A program made the position numbers and the translations under genes. The notes under the pieces are model-generated. The model was not told the origin of the DNA and ran no database searches. It was given only the letters and a program-made list of their open reading frames with translations. From assembly GCF_009931115.1 (NCBI RefSeq), contig NZ_CP047491.1, positions 3,175,501 to 3,239,500 of the forward strand: DNA of 64,000 nt, given 5' to 3'. Below, piece by piece: positions 58,070-64,000 of the stretch (positions are counted from its first letter, which is position 1; every line of letters starts with the position of its first letter). The stretch is from Microbulbifer hydrolyticus. GTDB lineage: Bacteria; Pseudomonadota; Gammaproteobacteria; Pseudomonadales; Cellvibrionaceae.

Positions 58070-59146
58070 TCACTCCTTGGAAGACTTTACCAACGGGCTC
58101 CACCAGGACTCGCCCTGCAGGTACCACTGGATGGTTTTTTCAATTCCGGAGGAAAAAGACTCCACCGGTTCGTAGCCGAGCTCACTTCGAGATTTGGACG
58201 GGTCGATGGCATAGCGGCGGTCGTGACCTGAGCGGTCGGTGACGTAGGTGATCAGATCTGCAGAGCGGCCCTCTTTGGCCCGGCTTGCGTGCGGGAACCG
58301 GTCAACCAGATCCGGCTTGCCGGCAAACTCTTTATCGACCAGCTCACAGATCAGTTTGACGATGTCGATATTGGCCCACTCGTTGATACCGCCAATGTTG
58401 TAGCACTCACCCAGGCGTCCCTTTTTAATCACCAGCTCAATACCGCGCGCATGGTCTTCCACATACAGCCAATCACGGATCTGCTGGCCGTCACCGTAAA
58501 TAGGTAGCGGCTTGTCATTCAGGATATTGGTGATGACCAGCGGGATCAGCTTCTCCGGGAAGTGGTAAGGCCCGTAGTTGTTGGAGCAGTTGCTGGTGGT
58601 GACATTCAGGCCATAGGTGTGGTGGTAGGCGCGCACCAGGTGGTCGGACGCGGCCTTGCTCGCGGAGTACGGGCTGTTGGGCGCGTATGGGGTGGTCTCG
58701 CTGAAGGCGGGATCATTGGGTTCGAGTGTGCCGTAGACCTCGTCGGTAGAGACGTGGTGGAAACGGTGACCCTCTTTATTCAGCCCCTCATCCAGCCAGA
58801 TTTTCTTTGCCGCTTTGAGCAGGCTGTGGGTGCCGATGATATTGGTTTCGATAAAGGCATCCGGACCAGTGATGGAGCGGTCCACGTGACTCTCCGCGGC
58901 AAAGTGCACCAGGGTGTCGATGTGGTGCTCTTTCAGCAGGGTCTCCACCAACGGGGTGTCGCAGATATCGCCGTGGCAGAACACGAAGTTCGGGTTATCC
59001 GCTACCGGATCCAGGCTGGCTTTGTTGCCCGCATAGGTGAGCGCATCCAGCACAACGACCTTGTCTTGCGGGTAGGTTTTCATCCAGTAGTGGACAAAGT
59101 TGGCGCCGATAAAGCCGGCACCGCCGGTGACCAGTAAGTTGCTCAT
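58070..59146 (-). CDS. rfbB: dTDP-glucose 4,6-dehydratase
   Basis: Second enzyme of dTDP-L-rhamnose synthesis. It has 358 residues of the extended SDR family: NAD motif TGGAGFIGANFV, FAAESHVDRSI, catalytic STDEVYG (Thr-Asp-Glu) and YSASKAASDHLV (Tyr-x3-Lys). Its ATG overlaps the rfbD stop by 4 bases. It is the last gene of the rfbACDB operon and lies just upstream of the capsule promoter region on the same strand. Confidence 0.96.
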   Translation of the reverse strand: MSNLLVTGGAGFIGANFVHYWMKTYPQDKVVVLDALTYAGNKASLDPVADNPNFVFCHGDICDTPLVETLLKEHHIDTLVHFAAESHVDRSITGPDAFIETNIIGTHSLLKAAKKIWLDEGLNKEGHRFHHVSTDEVYGTLEPNDPAFSETTPYAPNSPYSASKAASDHLVRAYHHTYGLNVTTSNCSNNYGPYHFPEKLIPLVITNILNDKPLPIYGDGQQIRDWLYVEDHARGIELVIKKGRLGECYNIGGINEWANIDIVKLICELVDKEFAGKPDLVDRFPHASRAKEGRSADLITYVTDRSGHDRRYAIDPSKSRSELGYEPVESFSSGIEKTIQWYLQGESWWSPLVKSSKE

Positions 59147-60018
59147 TTTTGCAGTTCCGTTGTGTTGAGGGCAGCCCGGAGTACCTGACGCCAGTGCTTC
59201 AGCTCGACGCCCGCCTCTTTTACCAGTCGACTTTTATCCAGCACGCTGTATGCGGGACGCGCGGCCGGGGTCGGGTAGTCGGCGGTGGCGATGGGGCCAA
59301 CCTTTACCTGTTTGTCTTGTGGCAACAGGCCAGCCGATTTGCCTTCTTCGAAGATGGCCACCGCGAAGTCGTACCAGCTGGCGGCACCGGCATCGGTGCA
59401 ATGGTATATGCCTTTGGCTTCGCTGTTCTCTGCCAGTGCATAGATACTTTGCGCCAGGGTGCCGGCCCAGGTCGGGGTACCGATCTGGTCGGCCACTACG
59501 CCGAGCTGATCCCGCTCATTCATCAGGCGCAACATGGTGGTTACGAAGTTGCCGCCCTCACGGTCGTACACCCAGGCCGTACGCACGATGATGGCTTCCG
59601 GCAGGATGGCCTCGATGGCCTCTTCACCGCGGGCCTTGCTCTCACCGTATACACCGAGAGGTTTACGGTAATCTTCTGGCTTGTATGGGTGGGACTGCTG
59701 GCCATCGAACACGAAATCCGTAGAAACGTGAATCAGGCGCGCCCCCAGCTCACGGCATGCGAGGGCCAGGTTTTCCGAGCCACGCGCATTGATCGCGTGC
59801 GCCTGTTCGATATCGGATTCCGCTTTGTCTACCGCGGTATAGGCAGCGGCATTGATGACAACGTCTGGCTTTGCCCCACCCAGAACAGAGAACACCTGCT
59901 CTTTATTGGCAACATCCACGGTGTCGCGACCGTGGGCGACCAGCGTTACGCCAGCAGGCACCTGTTTTTGAAGCTGCTTGCCCAGCTGACCGTTTTTACC
60001 GGTGATCAGGATTTTCAT
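59143..60018 (-). CDS. rfbD: dTDP-4-dehydrorhamnose reductase
   Basis: Last step of dTDP-L-rhamnose synthesis, NAD(P)H-dependent. It has 291 residues: ITGKNGQLGKQL (cofactor motif), NAAAYTAVDKAE, STDFVFDG, and YGESKARGEEAI (Tyr-x3-Lys). The ribosome site is GGGAGCG. It follows rfbC by about 21 bases and overlaps rfbB. Confidence 0.96.
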   Translation of the reverse strand: MKILITGKNGQLGKQLQKQVPAGVTLVAHGRDTVDVANKEQVFSVLGGAKPDVVINAAAYTAVDKAESDIEQAHAINARGSENLALACRELGARLIHVSTDFVFDGQQSHPYKPEDYRKPLGVYGESKARGEEAIEAILPEAIIVRTAWVYDREGGNFVTTMLRLMNERDQLGVVADQIGTPTWAGTLAQSIYALAENSEAKGIYHCTDAGAASWYDFAVAIFEEGKSAGLLPQDKQVKVGPIATADYPTPAARPAYSVLDKSRLVKEAGVELKHWRQVLRAALNTTELQK

Positions 60019-60039
60019 TTTTATCGCGCTCCCGATCCA

Positions 60040-60594
60040 TCAAAGATCATCAAAGACAACGGCATCTTTCAGCAGCTTGCCTTCGGCGTCTTTGGCGGAA
60101 AGCCTGGGTTGCTCACCATTGACCAGCGGCCATTCGATGCCGATTTCCGGGTCGTCCCAGCGCAGGGAGTGCTCGTGCTCGGGCGCGTAGTAGTCGGTAC
60201 ATTTGTATACAAACTCAGCGGACTCACTGGTGACGTAGAAACCATGGGCAAAGCCTTCCGGCACCCACAGCTGCCGCATATTGTCGCTGTTCAGCAAGAC
60301 GCCTACCCACTGGCCGAACGTGGCTGAGCTTTTGCGCAGATCTACCGCAACGTCGAACACTTCACCGGCGGTGACGCGCACCAGCTTGCCCTGGGTGCTC
60401 TGGGTCTGGTAGTGCAGGCCGCGCAGGATGCCCTGCCCGGATTTGCTGTGGTTATCCTGTACGAACGTGCGTTCGGCACACTCGCGGTTGAAGAAGTCCT
60501 GACGGAACGTTTCCAGGAAGAAACCGCGCTCGTCGCCAAAGATTTTGGGCTCGATGATTTTTACATCGGGGATTGTGGTATCGATTACTTTCAT
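60040..60594 (-). CDS. rfbC: dTDP-4-dehydrorhamnose 3,5-epimerase
   Basis: Cupin-fold epimerase of the dTDP-L-rhamnose route. It has 184 residues. Catalytic and binding stretches are DERGFFLETF, QDNHSKSGQGILRGLHYQ (His base), VDLRKSSATFGQWVGV and PEGFAHGFYVTSE. It starts 1 base after the rfbA stop, so it is translationally coupled. Confidence 0.96.
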   Translation of the reverse strand: MKVIDTTIPDVKIIEPKIFGDERGFFLETFRQDFFNRECAERTFVQDNHSKSGQGILRGLHYQTQSTQGKLVRVTAGEVFDVAVDLRKSSATFGQWVGVLLNSDNMRQLWVPEGFAHGFYVTSESAEFVYKCTDYYAPEHEHSLRWDDPEIGIEWPLVNGEQPRLSAKDAEGKLLKDAVVFDDL

Positions 60595-60595
60595 A

Positions 60596-61513
60596 TCAAC
60601 GTGTGAACCGGTGGTCGCGGCCGGACTCGGCGATCAACTGCATCAAATACTCTCCGTAACCACTTTTCATGAGTGGCTGCGCCTGCTTCTCAAGCATCTC
60701 TGCATCGATAAAGCCTTTACGGAAAGCCACCTCTTCCGGGCAGGCCACCTTCAGGCCCTGGCGGCGCTCAATGGTCTGCACAAACTGGGCGGCCTCCAGC
60801 AGGTTGTCATGGGTACCGGTATCCAGCCAGGCGGAACCGCGCCCCATCAACTCAACGTTCAGCTTGCCCTGCGCCAGATACATGCTGTTGAGATCCGTGA
60901 TCTCCAGCTCGCCGCGGTGACTGGGTTTGATTTCACGCGCCAGGTCACAGACCTGATTGTCGTAGAAGTAGAGACCGGTAACCGCATAATTGGACTTTGG
61001 CTGGGCCGGCTTTTCTTCGATACTGATGACTTTACCGGAACTGTCGAACTCGGCTACACCGTAGGCGCGCGGGTCGGCGACATGATAGCCAAACACGGTG
61101 GCGCCCTCTGTTCGCTGGTCGGCATTTTTCAGCACTTCGTTGAAACGTTCCGCGTAGTAGATGTTGTCGCCCAGCACCAGTGCACTGGGGTTGTTGCCCA
61201 CATGCTCACGGCCAATCAGGAAGGCCTGCGCCAGGCCATCCGGGGAGGGTTGTACTGCATAGGTAAGGTTAATACCCCACTGGCTTCCGTCATCCAGCAG
61301 CTTCTGAAAAAGCGACTGCTCTTCCGGCGTGGTGATAATCAGGATATCCCGGATGCCCGCCATCATCAGCGTGGTCAGCGGGTAGTAGATCATGGGCTTG
61401 TCGTACACTGCCATGAGCTGCTTGCTGACACCTTTGGTCAGTGGGTACAGCCGGGTGCCGGAGCCGCCCGCCAGTATGATTCCTTTTCGACTGGATGCAT
61501 TCCCTGTTTCCAT
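60596..61513 (-). CDS. rfbA: Glucose-1-phosphate thymidylyltransferase
   Basis: First enzyme of dTDP-sugar synthesis: glucose-1-phosphate + dTTP to dTDP-glucose. It has 305 residues. The signature [22 protein letters not shown] sits near the N-terminus, [13 protein letters not shown] gives the metal Asp, and [23 protein letters not shown] binds the sugar. A GGGGGAG ribosome site is close to the ATG at 61513. It heads rfbACDB. The leader upstream contains several hairpins. Confidence 0.96.
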   Translation of the reverse strand: METGNASSRKGIILAGGSGTRLYPLTKGVSKQLMAVYDKPMIYYPLTTLMMAGIRDILIITTPEEQSLFQKLLDDGSQWGINLTYAVQPSPDGLAQAFLIGREHVGNNPSALVLGDNIYYAERFNEVLKNADQRTEGATVFGYHVADPRAYGVAEFDSSGKVISIEEKPAQPKSNYAVTGLYFYDNQVCDLAREIKPSHRGELEITDLNSMYLAQGKLNVELMGRGSAWLDTGTHDNLLEAAQFVQTIERRQGLKVACPEEVAFRKGFIDAEMLEKQAQPLMKSGYGEYLMQLIAESGRDHRFTR

Positions 61514-61857
61514 CTACTCCCCCAATTGAGATTTTGAGTACTTATTGGTTGGATAATTTACAGTAATTTGAAGGCTACTTACCTCGACGTAATCACTGCT
61601 TTTACTTCCGTGTGTTACTCCCACCATTTAACCGGGAGTTCAATTCCCCCCGCAGTGGAATTCTTGTTCATTTGCGCGGGATGATTCGCAGGCTTTGCCT
61701 GCTCACCCCTTCGGGGTCGCTGGTGCGCCAGCCCTGCCGCCTACGGGCGCTCTGCGTCGCCTGCGGCTCCTTGTGAACCGGGAGCTTTACCTCGCTCCCG
61801 GGCAGTTCTGCCAAATTAAAAAAGGCCGCATCCTTTCGGATGCGGCCTTTTTTAATT
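61514..61857. other. Leader and hairpin-rich region between rfbA and tRNA-Ala
   Basis: A 344-base stretch with no gene. Nearest rfbA it is AT-rich (61540-61620), where a promoter may lie. Further away it holds an array of GC-rich hairpins (61688-61801) and then the tRNA terminator. The open frame that runs through 61695-61922 follows these repeats and the tRNA and is not a gene. Confidence 0.6.
61688..61801. repeat. Array of short GC-rich hairpins
   Basis: Four perfect small inverted repeats in about 115 bases: GCAGGC/GCCTGC (61688-61702), CCCC/GGGG (61706-61716), GCTGG/CCAGC (61719-61732) and CCGGGAGC/GCTCCCGG (61778-61801). This looks like a REP-like or other extragenic repeat element. Whether it recurs in the genome cannot be seen here. 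Confidence 0.45.
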
Positions 61858-61860
61858 TGG
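61811..61860. terminator. Strong terminator after tRNA-Ala
   Basis: Perfect 23-base arms (61811-61833 and 61838-61860) around a 4-base loop, with core GGCCGCATCC and flanking A- and T-runs, so it works in both directions. On the minus strand it starts at the encoded CCA end of the tRNA. Confidence 0.9.
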
Positions 61861-61933
61861 TGGAGCTAAGCGGGATCGAACCGCTGACCTCAACACTGCC
61901 AGTGTTGCGCTCTCCCAGCTGAGCTATAGCCCC
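61858..61933 (-). tRNA. tRNA-Ala (anticodon GGC)
   Basis: On the minus strand the 76-base cloverleaf folds cleanly: acceptor stem GGGGCTA/TAGCTCC (one G-U pair), D arm with AGCTCAGCTGGGAGAGC, anticodon loop CTGGCAG with anticodon GGC, T arm with GGTTCGATCC, discriminator A and an encoded CCA. It lies between galU and the rfb operon. Confidence 0.97.
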
Positions 61934-62116
61934 AAAGTTGCTTTCCTGTTTGGGTTTCCCCCGAAAGCGAGGCGCATTTTAACAGCGGCCCCTCGCGTGT
62001 CAACCAGAAAAAACAACTTTTTAATCAAATAGTTAGAGGCGTACAGGAGAAGTTCGCCTGCCGCTCTTTGTGGATGCAGGGTCAGCCGCTGGCCCCGCAC
62101 CCACCCTCAAAGCAGC

Positions 62117-63028
62117 TCAGGCCACGGCTTCTTCGCGCTGCTGCTGCCCTTCCAGGAACTCTCGGAGCCCAGCACCGATGTCCGCATGGTGCAGGCCGTA
62201 CTCGAACTGAGCCTTCATGTAGCCCAGCTTGTTACCACAATCGTGACTGTGACCAACAATCCGGTAGGCATCCACGCTCTGGATCTTCAACAGCTCGTCA
62301 ATCGCGTCGGTCAGCTGGATCTCACCACCGGCACCGGGCTGAGTTTGCTCCAGCAGGGCCCAGATTTCCGCGGGCAGCACGTAGCGGCCTACCACGGCCA
62401 TATTGGAGGGGGCCGCATCGACGCTGGGCTTCTCTACCATGCCGTCAATCTTGGCTACGCTGCCTACCTTCAGGTCGGCACCCAGGCAATCGACTACGCC
62501 GTATTTGCTGACCTCTTCCCAGTCGACCGACTCCACCATGATCTGGCTGGCACCGGTCTGCTCGAAGTTGCGCACCATGGCAGCCAGGTTGGTCTTGGTC
62601 AGGTCGGACGCATATTCATCCACCAGCACATCTGGCAGCAGCACCGCGAAGGGGTTGTCACCCACTACCGGGCGCGCGCAGGCGATGGCATGCCCAAGGC
62701 CTTTCGCCTCGGCCTGGCGCACAGAGATTACGGTTACGTCGCGCGGGATGATTGCACGTACTTCGTCCAGCAGCTGGCGCTTCAGCCGGTGTTCCAACTG
62801 GGCTTCCAGCTCGAAAGAAGTGTCAAAGTGGTTGGCGATGGCGTTTTTACTGGCGTGAGTAACCAGGACAATTTCCTTGATCCCGGCCTTGACCGCTTCA
62901 TTCACTACGTACTGGATGAGCGGCTTGTCGACAATCGGCAGCATCTCTTTCGGGATGGCCTTGGTGGCCGGCAACATACGAGTCCCCAACCCCGCAACTG
63001 GAATGACTGCTTTTTTCACATTAGTCAT
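62117..63028 (-). CDS. galU: UTP-glucose-1-phosphate uridylyltransferase
   Basis: Makes UDP-glucose, the substrate of Ugd in the capsule locus and of other glycan routes. It has 303 residues. The nucleotide-binding signature [24 protein letters not shown] is near the N-terminus, [10 protein letters not shown] gives the metal Asp, and [25 protein letters not shown] forms the sugar region. The ATG at 63028 has AAGGAAAAAAT upstream. It sits on the same strand as gltX upstream and the tRNA downstream. Confidence 0.96.
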   Translation of the reverse strand: MTNVKKAVIPVAGLGTRMLPATKAIPKEMLPIVDKPLIQYVVNEAVKAGIKEIVLVTHASKNAIANHFDTSFELEAQLEHRLKRQLLDEVRAIIPRDVTVISVRQAEAKGLGHAIACARPVVGDNPFAVLLPDVLVDEYASDLTKTNLAAMVRNFEQTGASQIMVESVDWEEVSKYGVVDCLGADLKVGSVAKIDGMVEKPSVDAAPSNMAVVGRYVLPAEIWALLEQTQPGAGGEIQLTDAIDELLKIQSVDAYRIVGHSHDCGNKLGYMKAQFEYGLHHADIGAGLREFLEGQQQREEAVA

Positions 63029-63193
63029 ATTTTTTCCTTTTTCTTGAAATACTGCTCGGTTAATCCATTAATCCTAGATCTGGTGGAATTCTACCGGCGA
63101 AATGTGACAGTTGTCACACAAAATCCCCGGATTGCTACATTTTGTTGCATTTTTGTTCAATTGACCGCCGTTTGCGCATAAATATACACACGC

Positions 63194-63227
63194 AAAAAAA
63201 ATGCCACTCCGGGCAACCGGGTGGCAT
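63194..63227 (-). terminator. Terminator of gltX
   Basis: On the minus strand ATGCCAC...GTGGCAT, with an inner CCGG pairing, is followed by a run of T residues. It lies 45-78 bases beyond the gltX stop and upstream of galU. Confidence 0.85.
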
Positions 63228-63271
63228 GCGGCTGCCCGCACCTCCGATCGACACCAGAGGTGCGAGCAAGT

Positions 63272-64000
63272 TTAGGCCAGGCTTGCGTACTCTTTCTCCC
63301 AGCGCTTCAGCACCTTCTTGCCCGCGCCGCCGAGCACATCGATGGCCTGGCGCAGGCGCGCGCGGCTGAGATCGGGGCCGAGCAGATCCATGGCGTCCAT
63401 CACCGAGAAGCTGGCGGTGGTGCCGCTGATGGCCACAAACAGCGGCGCGTTAAAATCTTTCAGTTTGATATCCATCTGCGTGGACAGCTCCTTCACGGCG
63501 GCGAAGATGTTGTCCTTGCTCCAGCTGCGCAGGGCTTCGAGCCGCCACAGTGCGAACTGCAGCAATTTCTTCTGCTCATCCAGCTCCAGCTTGTTGCCGG
63601 CAAAGCTGTCTTCGGTCAGCGGCAGTTTGCCGGCGGCGAGGAAGCTCACCAGTGGCATAAAGTCACCGAAGGTCTCCATGCGGCCCTTGGCCTGGGGCAG
63701 CACCTTGAGCAGGTTGTCGCGGTTCAGCAGCCAGCTTTGCAGGCGGTCCGCCAGTTGCTCGTCTTCCAGCTCGCGGATCCACAGGCCATTCAGCCAGCTG
63801 AGTTTTTCCACATCGAATACCGGGCCACCGAGGGACACGCGCTGGATGTCGAAGTGCTTGAGCATTTCGTCCAGGGTGAACTTCTCGCTCTCGTCCGGCA
63901 TGGACCAGCCCATGCGGCCGAGGTAGTTCAGCAGGGCCTCGGGCATAAAGCCGGCGCGCTGGTAGTAAAGGATCGAGGTGGGGTTCTTGCGCTTGGACAG
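63272..64000 (-). CDS. gltX: Glutamyl-tRNA synthetase, C-terminal part (runs off right edge)
   Basis: Class I synthetase that charges tRNA-Glu. The window has the last 242 residues, beginning at the KMSK-type motif (LSKRKNPTSI) and continuing through YYQRAGFMPEALLNYLGRMGWSM into the helical anticodon-binding domain (FNAPLFVAISGTTASFSVMDAMDLLG). The N-terminal half with the HIGH motif lies outside. A terminator follows. Confidence 0.95.
   Translation of the reverse strand: MSKRKNPTSILYYQRAGFMPEALLNYLGRMGWSMPDESEKFTLDEMLKHFDIQRVSLGGPVFDVEKLSWLNGLWIRELEDEQLADRLQSWLLNRDNLLKVLPQAKGRMETFGDFMPLVSFLAAGKLPLTEDSFAGNKLELDEQKKLLQFALWRLEALRSWSKDNIFAAVKELSTQMDIKLKDFNAPLFVAISGTTASFSVMDAMDLLGPDLSRARLRQAIDVLGGAGKKVLKRWEKEYASLA

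Noticed and set aside
61695-61922. Short open frame over the hairpin array and tRNA
   Set aside because: It overlaps a tRNA and a terminator and has no ribosome site.
61514-63271. Genomic island boundary at tRNA-Ala
   Set aside because: No integrase, no repeat of the tRNA 3' end was noticed in the window, and the flanking genes are housekeeping.

Overview
The window looks like chromosomal DNA of a marine gammaproteobacterium of the Cellvibrionales type (Microbulbifer or a near relative). This is inferred from GC-rich housekeeping genes with gammaproteobacterial protein sequences (AceE, SbcB, PepQ, MetE/MetR, PurU) and from a Gram-negative sortase with its VIT/VWA target, a pair known mainly from marine proteobacteria. 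No transposase, integrase, phage gene or CRISPR array was seen.

Layout. Bases 1-583 hold the N-terminal part of aceE. Bases 1312-4301 hold a class GN sortase and its surface substrate. Bases 4441-14622 hold pyrB, sbcB, argS, a small DUF2007 protein, a membrane diguanylate cyclase and gcvP. Bases 14703-18351 hold a persulfide dioxygenase-rhodanese fusion, an MHYT membrane protein, a lipoprotein and purU. Bases 18464-23117 hold pepQ, metE and divergent metR. Bases 23128-26854 hold a Fur-box-preceded catecholate siderophore receptor with its PiuC/YbiX-type hydroxylase, then a cytochrome b561. deaD follows at 26934-28709.

The main feature is an approximately 29-kb ABC-transporter-dependent (group 2) capsule locus on the minus strand, 28986-57786. 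Read in transcription order it is kpsM, kpsT, kpsE, kpsD, ugd, a coiled-coil/repeat protein, a coiled-coil methyltransferase, a dual-domain glycosaminoglycan synthase of the KfoC/PmCS/PmHAS type, a free-standing protein resembling the C-terminal tail domain of the Pasteurella synthases, a HAD phosphatase, a nucleotidyltransferase-kinase fusion, a second nucleotidyltransferase, a GT2, an asparagine-synthase-like protein, a GT4, an AlgX-like protein, a two-domain GT2, another glycosyltransferase, kpsC, a phytanoyl-CoA dioxygenase-like protein and kpsS. The likely product is a chondroitin- or hyaluronan-like polymer on a poly-Kdo lipid linker. It may also carry phosphate-linked, amide or acyl decorations. 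The part between about 44.1 and 51.9 kb is clearly AT-richer than its flanks, which suggests that the serotype-specific core was acquired separately.

Upstream of the capsule genes, on the same strand, lie rfbACDB (dTDP-L-rhamnose, 58070-61513), tRNA-Ala(GGC) with a strong terminator, galU (62117-63028) and the C-terminal part of gltX at the right edge. galU and ugd together supply UDP-glucuronate for the capsule synthase. rfbACDB may supply dTDP-rhamnose to the extra glycosyltransferases.
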